The translations under genes and the position numbers were made by a program. Source: Nocardioides sp. L-11A (GTDB lineage: Bacteria; Actinomycetota; Actinomycetes; Propionibacteriales; Nocardioidaceae). Taken from it: a stretch of DNA of 64,000 nucleotides. Below the pieces are notes generated by a model. The model made no database searches and was not told the DNA's origin. It saw only the letters and a list, made by a program, of their open reading frames with translations. Location: assembly GCA_029961745.1 (NCBI GenBank), contig CP124680.1, positions 3,782,001 to 3,846,000 of the forward strand, given 5' to 3'. Positions 56,122 to 64,000 of the stretch are shown here, piece after piece; the first letter of the stretch is position 1; each line of letters opens with the position of its first letter.

Positions 56122-56400
56122 GGGCGCGGCACACGCGCGCAGCGCGCCTCCAGCAGTCTTGCCGCCAGGCCGAGGCTGGACCCACCGAAGCCACGCGCGG
56201 GCGCGGCAGCGCGGCGCACGCGCGCAACGCCCCTCCAGCAGTCTTGCCGCCAGGCCGAGGCTGGACCCACGGAAGCCAACCGCGGGCGCGGCAGCGCGGC
56301 GCACGCGCGCAACGCCCCTCCAGCAGTCTTGCCGCCAGGCCGAGGCTGGACCCACCGAAGCCAACCGCGGGCGCGGCAGCGCGGCGCACGCGCGCAGCGC
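56122..56400. repeat. 85-bp tandem repeat, about 3.3 copies
   Basis: The block CTCCAGCAGTCTTGCCGCCA recurs at 56148, 56233 and 56318, giving an exact 85-base period with a few substitutions. A fourth partial copy ends near 56400. The period is not a multiple of three, so it is noncoding. Each unit also contains CGCGGCAGCGCGG and GCGCACGCGCGC-like GC tracts. Confidence 0.9.
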
Positions 56401-56454
56401 GTCGTGCGAAGCCCGCGGGCCGAGCGGAGCGAGCGCCCGGGCGGCGAGCACGAC

Positions 56455-56526
56455 CTGCGACGCGCTCGCGCCATCAAACTGCGACGCGCTCGCGCCATCA
56501 AAACTGCGACGCGCTCGCGCCATCAG
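56455..56526. repeat. 24-bp tandem repeat at the end of the LigD-polymerase gene
   Basis: Three copies of CTGCGACGCGCTCGCGCCAT plus CA(AA) run to the stop codon of the polymerase gene, the third overlapping its TCA (stop). The reversed core GATGGCGCGAGCGCGT also follows the moeZ stop. Confidence 0.85.
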
Positions 56527-57443
56527 ACCGCGAACAGGTCTCCGTACTCCTCGACGCGCTCGAGGACCTGAGCCGGCGTGAACTGGTCGAGGCCGAGCGG
56601 GTCCTCGGCACCCTCGGCCACCTCGTCCCAACCGACGGGGGTGGCGACCTGCGGTCGCGGCGTGCCGCGCAGGGAGTACGGCGCGACGGTGGTCTTGGAT
56701 CCGGCGTTCTGCGACCAGTCCAGGAAGACCTTCCCGCGCCGCCGCGCCTTGGTCATGGTGGCAGTCACGAGCTGCGGATGAGCGGCCTGGAGCTCCTCGG
56801 CGATCTGCTTGGCGAGCTCGCTGGTCTCGGTGGAGGGCAGCGGCTCGGGCAGCGGCGCGTACAGATGGAGCCCCTTGCTCCCGCTGGTGACCGCGACCGC
56901 GTCGAGGTCGTGCGCGGCGAGCGCCTCCTGCACGTGCAGCGCGACCTGGCAGCACTCGTGCAGGCCCGCGGGCTCACCCGGGTCGAGGTCGATGACCAGC
57001 CGGTCGGCGCCGACCGGCTCGTCGTCCGCATCGACGGTCCACTGGTGGACGTGGAGCTCGAGGGCGGCGAGGTTGACCGCCCAGACCAGGGTCGGGAGGT
57101 CCTCGATGATCGGGAAGACCAGGGTGTCACCGTGCCGGCTCGGCCCCCGGCTGCCGGTCGTGGGGACCTCCGCGGTCCGCACCCAGCTGGGCGTGCCCCG
57201 GGGGGCGTTCTTCTCGAAGAAGCTGAGGTCGCCGACACCGTGCGGCCAGCGGATCCGGGTCACCGGCCGCCCGGCGAGATGCGGCAGGAGGGCCGGCGCG
57301 ACCCGGACGTAGTAGTCGAGCACCTCGCCCTTGGTGGTGCCGGTGCTCGGGTAGAGCACCTTCTCCAGGTTGGTGAGCCGCAGCGTGCGGCCCTCGACGT
57401 CGACGTGGACCTCGGTCTGCGGGTGCTCGCCCTGCTTCGGCAT
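56523..57443 (-). CDS. LigD-type polymerase/primase domain protein
   Basis: This 306-residue protein is the stand-alone LigD polymerase (PrimPol) module. Motifs include TNLEKVLYPSTG, the metal-binding VIDLDPG (near residue 155), and SGSKGLHLYAPL (near 190). It fills gaps and adds nucleotides during non-homologous end joining. Its ATG shares one base with the ligase stop, so the two are coupled. The phosphoesterase domain usual in LigD is absent. Confidence 0.92.
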   Translation of the reverse strand: MPKQGEHPQTEVHVDVEGRTLRLTNLEKVLYPSTGTTKGEVLDYYVRVAPALLPHLAGRPVTRIRWPHGVGDLSFFEKNAPRGTPSWVRTAEVPTTGSRGPSRHGDTLVFPIIEDLPTLVWAVNLAALELHVHQWTVDADDEPVGADRLVIDLDPGEPAGLHECCQVALHVQEALAAHDLDAVAVTSGSKGLHLYAPLPEPLPSTETSELAKQIAEELQAAHPQLVTATMTKARRRGKVFLDWSQNAGSKTTVAPYSLRGTPRPQVATPVGWDEVAEGAEDPLGLDQFTPAQVLERVEEYGDLFAV

Positions 57444-58396
57444 CAGCCCTCCTCCGGGACGAGGTCGTCCGGGGTCAGGTCGGTGCGCACGCCGCGGTAC
57501 GACGGCTGCCGCAGCCGTTCGTAGCCGACCCCGTGGGTGTCGACGTCGACCACCACGACCGGCTCCACCCACCGCGTGCCGTCCGCGTCGACCCGCGGCA
57601 CCTCGTCGCCGAACGGGCTGGCAGCGCGCGCCAGCGGTGCGAGCAGCTCGGCCAGGACCCGGGACTGCTTCGGGCCGATGCCGCTGCCGACCCGCCCGCG
57701 GAACGCCAGTCCGGCGGCCGTCGGCTCCCCCACCAGCAGCGCGGCGAGCCGGTCGCTGGTGCCGACCTGCGGCCGCCAGCCGCCCACCACGAACGAGCCG
57801 CGGTAGCGGTGCGGGAGCTTCAGCCAGTGCGGGCTGCGCTCACCCGGCCGGTACGTCGAGTCGCGTCGCTTGCTGACGATGCCCTCCAGCCCCTGGACCC
57901 GGGTGGCCTCGTGGAGCATCTCGCCGTCGTCGTACTCGACCGGGACCTGCCAGCCCGCACGGGACAGGTCCAGGGCGGTGAGCCTGCGGCGACGCTCGTG
58001 AAGCGGCAGACCGCACAGGTCCTCGCCGTCGAGATGGAGCAGGTCGAAGACCATGTAGGTCACCGGGATCCGCGCGGCCAGGCGGGCGACGGTCGCGGCA
58101 TTGCGGACGTGCATCCGCTCGGCGACGACCCGGAAGTCGGGCACGCCGCGGTCGTTGAGCGCGATGATCTCACCGTCGACCACCAGGTCGCGGACGCCCG
58201 CGGGCGGGGTGACCAGCTCGGGCCAGGCCTCGCTGATCCGGTTGCCATTGCGGCTGGTCAGGATGACGGCGCCCGCCGTGAGGGCGCCGATCGCACGCAC
58301 GCCGTCCCACTTGACCTCGTGGCACCATTCCTCGCCCCGCGGCACGTGGGTGCCGGGCGTGGCGAGCATCGGGCGCACCGATCGGAGGTCGAGCAC
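57443..58396 (-). CDS. ATP-dependent DNA ligase (NHEJ type)
   Basis: This 317-residue ligase has the nucleotidyltransferase site HEVKWDGVRA with Lys29, then DLVVDGEIIAL, LEGIVSKRR and the WLKLPHR motif V, plus an OB-fold domain C-terminal. It acts with the polymerase and Ku encoded beside it. The GTG start aligns to the ligase N-terminus VLDLRSVRPMLA. It diverges from the ku gene across 49 bases. Confidence 0.93.
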   Translation of the reverse strand: MLDLRSVRPMLATPGTHVPRGEEWCHEVKWDGVRAIGALTAGAVILTSRNGNRISEAWPELVTPPAGVRDLVVDGEIIALNDRGVPDFRVVAERMHVRNAATVARLAARIPVTYMVFDLLHLDGEDLCGLPLHERRRRLTALDLSRAGWQVPVEYDDGEMLHEATRVQGLEGIVSKRRDSTYRPGERSPHWLKLPHRYRGSFVVGGWRPQVGTSDRLAALLVGEPTAAGLAFRGRVGSGIGPKQSRVLAELLAPLARAASPFGDEVPRVDADGTRWVEPVVVVDVDTHGVGYERLRQPSYRGVRTDLTPDDLVPEEG

Positions 58397-58445
58397 GGCC
58401 CCATCATGCCGCCCGGACCGCACCGCCAGCGCGTAGGCTCGTCCC

Positions 58446-59381
58446 ATGCGTGCGATCTGGAAGGGTGCCGTCTCGTTCGGCCTCGTCAGCGTGCCGGTCA
58501 AGCTCTACAGCGCGACCGAGAGCCACGACGTCTCGTTCCGGCAGGTGCACGCCAAGGACGGCGGGCGGATCAAGTACCAGCGGATCTGCGCGATCGACGG
58601 CGAGGAGGTGCCGTACTCCGACATCGCGAAGGGGTACGAGACCGAGGACGGCGAGATGGTGATCCTCACCGAGGAGGACATGGCCAACCTGCCGACGACC
58701 TCGTCGCGGGAGATCGCGGTCGAGAAGTTCGTGCCGAGCGATCAGATCGACCCGCTGCTGTTCGAGAAGTCCTACTACCTCGAGCCGGAGGGCACCGGCG
58801 CCAAGCCGTACGCGCTGCTGCGCCAGGCACTCCTCGACGCCGACCGGATGGCCGTGGTGACGGTCGCGCTGCGGCAGCGGGTGACCACCGCGGTGCTCCG
58901 GGTGCGCGACGACGTGATCGTGCTGCAGACGATGATGTGGCCCGACGAGATCCGCACGCCCGACTTCAGCGTCGAGACCGGCGAGGTCAAGGACGCCGAG
59001 GTCAAGATGGCCCACATGCTCGTCGAGACACTGTCCGGCGACTTCGACCCCGCCGAGTTCGAGGACGACTACGCCGACGCGGTGCAGGCCGTCGTGAAGG
59101 CCAAGATCGAGGGCGGCGAGGTGCAGCGCACCGAGACGTCGGCGAAGACCGGCGGCGAGGTGGTCGACCTGCTCGCCGCGCTGCAGCGCTCGGTCGAGGC
59201 GGCCAAGACCTCGCGCGGCGAGACGGACGAGAGGCCGGCCGCGAAGACCGCCGGCAAGAAGAGCGCCGCCAAGAAGACGGCGGCGAAGAAGACGGCCAAG
59301 ACGCCGGCGAAGAAGGCCACCGCCAAGAAGACAGCGGCCAAGAAGACCGCGAAGAAGGCGGCAGCCAAGAAGGCCAGCTGA
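58446..59381 (+). CDS. ku: DNA end-binding protein Ku
   Basis: This 311-residue bacterial Ku has the core (about residues 1-250) with MRAIWKGAVSFGLVSVPVKL at the N-terminus and IRTPDFSVETGEVK near 175. A lysine-alanine-rich C-terminal tail of about 50 residues (AAKKTAAKKTAK-type repeats) is expected to bind DNA. It recruits the ligase and polymerase to double-strand breaks. Confidence 0.95.
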   Translation: MRAIWKGAVSFGLVSVPVKLYSATESHDVSFRQVHAKDGGRIKYQRICAIDGEEVPYSDIAKGYETEDGEMVILTEEDMANLPTTSSREIAVEKFVPSDQIDPLLFEKSYYLEPEGTGAKPYALLRQALLDADRMAVVTVALRQRVTTAVLRVRDDVIVLQTMMWPDEIRTPDFSVETGEVKDAEVKMAHMLVETLSGDFDPAEFEDDYADAVQAVVKAKIEGGEVQRTETSAKTGGEVVDLLAALQRSVEAAKTSRGETDERPAAKTAGKKSAAKKTAAKKTAKTPAKKATAKKTAAKKTAKKAAAKKAS

Positions 59382-59658
59382 CCTCTGTCGTCGGGTCGCG
59401 CAGCACCCCGGTGGTACTGCCGAAACGTGCCGGCGGGCTTCGGCCGCGTAGTCGTTTGCGTTTTCAAGAGCGCAGCGACGAGAACGCGGGCGCGGGGTTG
59501 GGTTCGGCGGTCGGGCTGCGGTTCGCGGGTCGGCTGGTCGGGCACTTCTGTCACAGACCGTGACGTTGATTCTCCACACCCCCGGGATCGGGTGTCGCCT
59601 GTCCACAGGCGGGTTTGCGACACTTTGAAGTGTCGTGGGTGAGTGGGAGAATCCAGTC
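59382..59658. other. Intergenic region upstream of the DUF222 gene
   Basis: The gap of 277 bases after ku holds no supported gene. It carries a perfect 18-base palindrome (listed) 24 bases ahead of the next start codon and a CCTGTCCACAGG inverted repeat near 59599. Confidence 0.5.
59618..59635. promoter_or_regulatory. Palindrome upstream of the DUF222 HNH gene
   Basis: CGACACTT and AAGTGTCG are exact complements around TG, placed 24 bases before the ATG. Its position suggests an operator for self-control of the nuclease gene or a target site for it. Confidence 0.5.
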
Positions 59659-60984
59659 ATGGATCTCGCCACCCGCACTCGTTCGACAGCCTCGCTGCTG
59701 TCGCGCGTCGGTGAGCGGATCCGGTCCCGACAGACGTTGATCGTCGAGGAGTGGGAGGACATCACCGCCTGGGCCAGTGAGCATGTGATCGCCGGCCCTG
59801 AGGGGGTCGCGACCATCACCGAGGGCTACCTCGACACCGGGGTCCCGATCGCCGGTGACGGTGCCCCGTTGGTGTCGGAGTTCGGGTTGATGGAACTCGT
59901 CGCGGTCCTCGGCAGGTCCCCCGACGGTGGTCGGGCGTATGTCGGGCGGGTGATCGAGTGCGCGTGGCGACTCCCGAACGTCTATGACGCCGTCACCTCG
60001 GGCCGGTTGGCGCCGTGGCGGGCCGAACGGATCGCCGACCTCACCCACCCCCTCTCGGCTGAGGCAGCCGCGTACGTCGACCGGCAGCTCTGGGATGCCT
60101 CCGGCGTCGGGTGGGCCCAACTCGAGAGGTTGGTCGCCGAGGCCGTGCTGCGGTTCGACCCCGAACGTGCAGAGACCGAACGACGCAAGGCCGCCGACGC
60201 TCGTCGGTTCGACATCAGCGAGACCGACGAGCACGGGCTGGTCCACCTAGACGGCCTCCTCGACGCCGCCGACGGGCACGACCTGAACCTGGCGGTGTCT
60301 CGACGGGCCGAGGTCCTCGGGCGGCTGGGCGACGAGTCGTCGCTGGACGTGCGGCGGTCGAAGGCCGCCGCCGAGCTCGCGAGGCAGGACCTCGCCCTCG
60401 ACCTGCTCATCCCCGACCCCGACACCGGAGAAGTCGTGGACACCGTTCCGGGACGCAAGGTCGTCCTCAACGTCCACGTCACCGACACCACCCTGACCGG
60501 CCAGAACCCGTTCGCGAACCCGGTCGGCCGGTGGGACGAGGGCCGCTGCCCGATCACCTCCGCCCAGATCCGGGAATGGCTCCGCGCCCGGCACACCACG
60601 GTGATCGTGCGACCCGTGATCGACCTGGCCGACCATCTCCCCGTCGGTTCCTATGAGATCCCCGACCGCCACCGCACCCGGGTGGTCCTGCGGGACCACA
60701 CCTGCCGGTTCCCGCACTGCACCCGACCCGCCCAAGCCTGCGACCTCGACCACACCCGCCCATATGGCGAGGGTGGTCCCACCTGTCCGTGCAACGAGGT
60801 CGCGTTGTGCCGGCGGCACCACCGCGCGAAGACCCACTCCACCTGGCGCTACGACACCGTCACGCCCGGCACGTATGTGTGGACCAGCCCGAACGGGCAT
60901 CGGTTCCGGGTCGACCACCGCGGCACCCACCCCATCCGCACCACCACAGAGCGGGCGAGCGACTCCGACCCACCCGACAACTAG
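59659..60984 (+). CDS. DUF222 HNH endonuclease
   Basis: This 441-residue protein has an N-terminal DUF222 region (helical, residues 1-290) and a C-terminal HNH nuclease with CRFPHCTRPAQACDLDH and CNEVALCRRHH, in which the Cys residues bind structural zinc. DUF222-HNH genes are numerous and mobile-looking in actinobacteria. Their target is uncertain. It has a palindrome upstream and a terminator hairpin downstream. Confidence 0.92.
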   Translation: MDLATRTRSTASLLSRVGERIRSRQTLIVEEWEDITAWASEHVIAGPEGVATITEGYLDTGVPIAGDGAPLVSEFGLMELVAVLGRSPDGGRAYVGRVIECAWRLPNVYDAVTSGRLAPWRAERIADLTHPLSAEAAAYVDRQLWDASGVGWAQLERLVAEAVLRFDPERAETERRKAADARRFDISETDEHGLVHLDGLLDAADGHDLNLAVSRRAEVLGRLGDESSLDVRRSKAAAELARQDLALDLLIPDPDTGEVVDTVPGRKVVLNVHVTDTTLTGQNPFANPVGRWDEGRCPITSAQIREWLRARHTTVIVRPVIDLADHLPVGSYEIPDRHRTRVVLRDHTCRFPHCTRPAQACDLDHTRPYGEGGPTCPCNEVALCRRHHRAKTHSTWRYDTVTPGTYVWTSPNGHRFRVDHRGTHPIRTTTERASDSDPPDN

Positions 60985-61000
60985 CCACCCCGCCCCACAC

Positions 61001-61024
61001 CCCGCAGAGACAGCATTCTGCGGG
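61001..61024. terminator. Hairpin between convergent genes
   Basis: Arms CCCGCAGA and TCTGCGGG form an eight-base stem with loop GACAGCAT. It separates the HNH gene from the convergent protease gene and could serve either. Confidence 0.55.
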
Positions 61025-61037
61025 GGCATCGGCATGC

Positions 61038-62663
61038 TCAGTCGATGGCGTCCTCAGCCTTCGCGATCAGGTCCTTGACCACGTCGATGGCTCGGATCCG
61101 GCCGCTGGTGACCGCGGAGCCCTCCGCCGCGAAGAGCGAGGTCGGAATGCCGATCAGCTCGCCGTCCTCGTCGATCGCCATGCCGCCGGAGTTGCCGGGT
61201 GCGATCCGGGCGTCCGTGTCGAGCTCGGAGCGGGGGCCGAGGTCGGGGTCGTTGAGGACCGTCGAGACGACGCCGGTGGTGACGGTGATCGACTCGCCGT
61301 CGCCCGCGACCGCCGGGAAGCCGAGCACGGTGATCCGGTCCCCCGCGCGCAGGTCACCGGAGCTGCCGACCGGGACCGTCGGGAAGTTCAGCTCGCCCTC
61401 GAGCTTCTCGCCGTCGGCGGTGGCGTAGATCTGGACCACGGCGATGTCGAGCTCGCCGTCCGCCTCGACCACGCGTGCACGGTACCCGGCAGGGGCGTTC
61501 GTGTCGGTCCGCCCGTCGGTCAAGGAGACGAGCAGGTAGTCGGGGTCTGCGAGGCGGAGGTCGTCGCCGTACTTCTCCGCCAGACCGGGCGCCTCGGGAG
61601 CCGCGACGTGGGCATTGGTGAGGATCAGGCCGTCGGAGCGGATGATCGAGCCCGAGCCGTGGTAGGTCCCGGTGCTCGCGGGCGCACCGAGCCGGTGGCT
61701 CTCGGCGGTGATCTTGACCGTGGCCGCCTTCGCCCGCTCCAGGACGTCGGTGCCGCCGCCCGAGGGCCGGACCGGGTCGTCGCGGCCGGCGACGAGTGCC
61801 AGACCGACGACGCCGGCGACCAGAGCCAGGGCCACGGCGATGCCGCCGGCCACCGCGAGCCGCCGGCCGAGGCGTCGTCGGGCGATCCGCCGCTCCTCCT
61901 CGGCCGCTGACAGGAGGGGGACGAGGGTGAGCTCGGGACCCGCGACGGGATGCCCGAGGCGCAGCACGATCCGCTCGTCGAAGGTCCGGCTCGCGATCCG
62001 GCGCCCGTCGTGGAAGGTGGCCGCGTCGGAGAGGTTGGTGTAGGTCCAGCCGCCCGGGACCGGATCGATCCGGCCGTGCAGCCGGGAGCAGGCCGGATCG
62101 GCGAGCACCACCGTGCAGTCGCTGCGCCGGCCCACGGTGATCTCGACCGGGTGCCGGAACCGGTGCTCGCGCCCCTCGGCGACCAGCATCAGGTCCGGAC
62201 CCGTCCGCGGCGCGGACGGCACGCCCGGCAGCGCGAGGACCTGGGTGGCGTCGTCGCCCGGGATCGCCGCCCCGTCCTGCGGCGCCGGCCCGGCCTCGGG
62301 GACCGGCCGGGCCTCGGGGACCGGCCGCGGGGACGGCGTGGCCGCCACGACGTCGTACTCCTCGGCGGGAACGACGACCAGGGTCGCGCCGGAGGAGGGC
62401 GGTCCGCAGCGGACCAGGGTCCGCCGCTCGATGGGGTACTCGGTGACCCGCTCGTCCTCGACGTAGGTGCCGAACTGGCTGCCCTCGTCGACCAGCACCC
62501 AGCCGTACGTCGTGGCCTGGAGCTCGGCGTGCTGACGCGAGACCGAGCCCGCGGTCAGCACGACGTCGGCCTCGACCGCACGTCCGATCCGGTAGACCTG
62601 CTTGCCGCCGAGGCGCACCACCCGGCCCTCGACCTCGACGACGAGGCCGTCCGCGCGACTCAC
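61038..62663 (-). CDS. FHA-FHA membrane trypsin-like serine protease
   Basis: This 541-residue protein has a first FHA domain (about residues 22-98, GR..SRQHAEL and GTYVEDE), a second FHA domain (about 174-245, GRRSDCTVVLADP and SRLHGRI), a transmembrane helix (268-293), and an extracellular trypsin/HtrA-type protease with His352 (TNAHVAA), Asp406 (DIAVV) and Ser492 (GNSGG). No PDZ domain follows. FHA domains read phosphothreonine, so the cytosolic half should respond to kinase activity. GTG start overlaps the kinase gene stop. Confidence 0.9.
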   Translation of the reverse strand: MSRADGLVVEVEGRVVRLGGKQVYRIGRAVEADVVLTAGSVSRQHAELQATTYGWVLVDEGSQFGTYVEDERVTEYPIERRTLVRCGPPSSGATLVVVPAEEYDVVAATPSPRPVPEARPVPEAGPAPQDGAAIPGDDATQVLALPGVPSAPRTGPDLMLVAEGREHRFRHPVEITVGRRSDCTVVLADPACSRLHGRIDPVPGGWTYTNLSDAATFHDGRRIASRTFDERIVLRLGHPVAGPELTLVPLLSAAEEERRIARRRLGRRLAVAGGIAVALALVAGVVGLALVAGRDDPVRPSGGGTDVLERAKAATVKITAESHRLGAPASTGTYHGSGSIIRSDGLILTNAHVAAPEAPGLAEKYGDDLRLADPDYLLVSLTDGRTDTNAPAGYRARVVEADGELDIAVVQIYATADGEKLEGELNFPTVPVGSSGDLRAGDRITVLGFPAVAGDGESITVTTGVVSTVLNDPDLGPRSELDTDARIAPGNSGGMAIDEDGELIGIPTSLFAAEGSAVTSGRIRAIDVVKDLIAKAEDAID

Positions 62664-63979
62664 TCCGGTCCGCCCGGCTCGGGGCGGCGTACCTGCACGG
62701 CGGCGTTGCGGATCTGGATCCGGGCACCGTCCACGAGCTCGATGGTGCGATCGGGCTCCAGCAGGAAGTTCTGGCCACCGGGATAGGCGACCGGCCAGGA
62801 GAAGTCGGAGGCGTTGTGCAGACCCCACCGGTCGGGTGCGTCGGGGTGGCGACGGACCTGCGCGAGCACCTGCGGGTGGTCGACGCCGGAGGTCAGGTGG
62901 TCGGAGCGCAGTGTGGTCTGCGGGCCGACCGCGACGGTGCGCCGGCCCAGGTGGAGCAGGTACGGCGGGCGCACCCGGGTGCCGTCCTTCCAGCAGGTCA
63001 CGCCGTCGTCGGCCGCGCTCCAGAAGTTGGTGGTGCCGCAGGTCGGGCACGACAGCATCCCGTCGCGCAGCCGGTCGAGCGCCTTGATCCACTGGCCCTC
63101 GGTGACCCGGGCGCCCGGGTTGTCCATGCCGTCGACGAACGCCTGGACGAACAGATCGCGCAGGAACTGCGGGTAGATGCTCCAGTACTGCTGCACGATC
63201 CGCGCTGGCCGGTTCTCGGCGCGGGTCGGGTGCATGCAGAACAGCGGATCGCTGCCGAAGTGGGTCATCAGCCAGTCGGCATCGCGCATGCCCGCGTCGG
63301 TGCGCTCGCCCTCGAGCGGATGTCCCAGGAAGAGCGCGTAGAAGAGCAGGACGGCCAGCGAGTGCCGGTCGGTGTCGGTGTTGGGCAGCGTGCGGTAGGT
63401 CGTGTCGCGGACCACCTCGGGCGCCATGAAGTACGGCGTGCCCAGCACCCGGCCGGTCCCGTTGTCGATCCCGACGTTGTCGTTGTCGCAGATCAGCACG
63501 TCGCCGTTGCCCGGGTCGAAGAAGACGTTGCCGAAGGAGATGTCGCGGTAGCACAGGCCCCGCGCGTGCAACCGGAGGAAGCTGTAGCTGAGCTGGCGGC
63601 ACAGCTCGATGATCGAGGCGAAGGAGACGTCCAGCGCCTTGCCGTCGCGATCGGCGTTGAGGAGCAGGTAGCTGAGCTCGAGGAAGCGCGGGTGGCGCAG
63701 GTGCATGACGTACCCGAAGCTGGGCTCGGTGCCGACCCGCGCCATGCTCAGGGGCCACAGGAACCGCTGGTGTGGGGAGCCGATCTCGACGAGTTGCTGC
63801 ATCTCGTCGTACTGGCGGGCGGTGGCGCTCTCCGGCTTGTACCACTTCAGGGCGAGCGGCTCGCCGGCGTCGCGGCGCACCTCGAAGACGTAGCCCTGAC
63901 CGCCCTGACCGAGCAACGAGGTCACCCAGGCCCGCCCCAACGGCCCGAGGTCGACCTCGACGCCCTCTGCCAGCACCAT
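62660..63979 (-). CDS. Atypical Hanks-type protein kinase with zinc-ribbon
   Basis: This 439-residue protein has a kinase fold with a Gly-rich loop LGQGGQGYVFEV, the ATP-lysine in LALKWYKPE, a catalytic loop CYRDISFGNVFF and an APE motif (YFMAPEVV). The DFG site reads DND (ICDNDNVG), as in some YegI-like kinases. A CXXC ribbon (SCPTCGTTNFW) follows near residue 310 and the C-terminus resembles an FHA-like or beta region. It is coupled to the FHA-protease gene, a likely substrate or partner. Confidence 0.88.
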   Translation of the reverse strand: MVLAEGVEVDLGPLGRAWVTSLLGQGGQGYVFEVRRDAGEPLALKWYKPESATARQYDEMQQLVEIGSPHQRFLWPLSMARVGTEPSFGYVMHLRHPRFLELSYLLLNADRDGKALDVSFASIIELCRQLSYSFLRLHARGLCYRDISFGNVFFDPGNGDVLICDNDNVGIDNGTGRVLGTPYFMAPEVVRDTTYRTLPNTDTDRHSLAVLLFYALFLGHPLEGERTDAGMRDADWLMTHFGSDPLFCMHPTRAENRPARIVQQYWSIYPQFLRDLFVQAFVDGMDNPGARVTEGQWIKALDRLRDGMLSCPTCGTTNFWSAADDGVTCWKDGTRVRPPYLLHLGRRTVAVGPQTTLRSDHLTSGVDHPQVLAQVRRHPDAPDRWGLHNASDFSWPVAYPGGQNFLLEPDRTIELVDGARIQIRNAAVQVRRPEPGGPE

Positions 63980-64000
63980 GGCTGTGCCCGACCTCCGTAC

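Noticed and set aside
56122..56526. CRISPR-like array
   Set aside because: The units are contiguous 85- and 24-base repeats with no unique spacers and no cas genes in the window.

Overview
The window is chromosomal DNA from a high-GC actinobacterium, most likely a Nocardioides-type member of the Propionibacteriales. The evidence is GTG starts and ATGA/GTGA stop-start overlaps throughout, a WhiB protein with an AT-hook, mycoredoxin, the AdnA/AdnB helicase-nuclease pair, UvrD2, a DUF222 HNH protein, and a gene order across about 24.9-54.8 kb that matches the Mycobacterium tuberculosis Rv3193c-Rv3208A neighbourhood as I remember it.

Region A (1-22.8 kb) looks like a dormancy or hypoxia island. 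It holds a DosS/DevS-like histidine kinase with the heme-ligand His context conserved, a DevR-like response regulator, three double-domain universal stress proteins, an Acg-type nitroreductase, a CBS-BON protein, a PNPOx-like flavin protein, pyruvate phosphate dikinase, a GNAT/acyl-CoA-synthetase fusion, a P-type ATPase, and a complete arginine deiminase pathway (arcA, arcB, arcC) with a divergent YfcC-type antiporter. Most of these genes are translationally coupled. Sites close to the DosR box (GGGACC-n4-GCCC type) lie ahead of ppdK, the DUF1003 operon, arcA/antiporter, the nitroreductase and the usp operon. They tie the island into one predicted regulon that makes ATP by substrate-level routes (carbamate kinase, acyl-CoA synthetase/PPDK).

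Region B (22.8-24.2 kb) is a junction with no clear gene for 420 bases, a lipoprotein gene of visibly lower GC, and an initiator tRNA-Met followed by a strong hairpin.

Region C (24.2-54.9 kb) is the conserved actinobacterial block: UPF0126 protein, UPF0182 protein, PPA1309 protein, PDZ-S16 protease, MoaE, DUF2342 zinc protease, NUDIX, YgjP-like peptidase, PHP protein, enoyl-CoA hydratase, DUF5679, cyclodehydratase-like protein, WhiB7 with a structured leader, UvrD2, mycoredoxin, NudC, OsmC, AdnB/AdnA, a large membrane protein, Tpx, an alkyltransferase-like protein, MoeZ, TetR and DUF3107. The theme is DNA repair, redox defence and sulfur/molybdenum cofactor chemistry.

Region D (54.9-64 kb) carries a PP2C phosphatase, an 85-bp tandem repeat, a split NHEJ set (polymerase, ligase, Ku), a DUF222 HNH endonuclease, and a kinase plus an FHA-FHA-trypsin membrane protease cut off near the window edge. 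The first gene is truncated by the window start.
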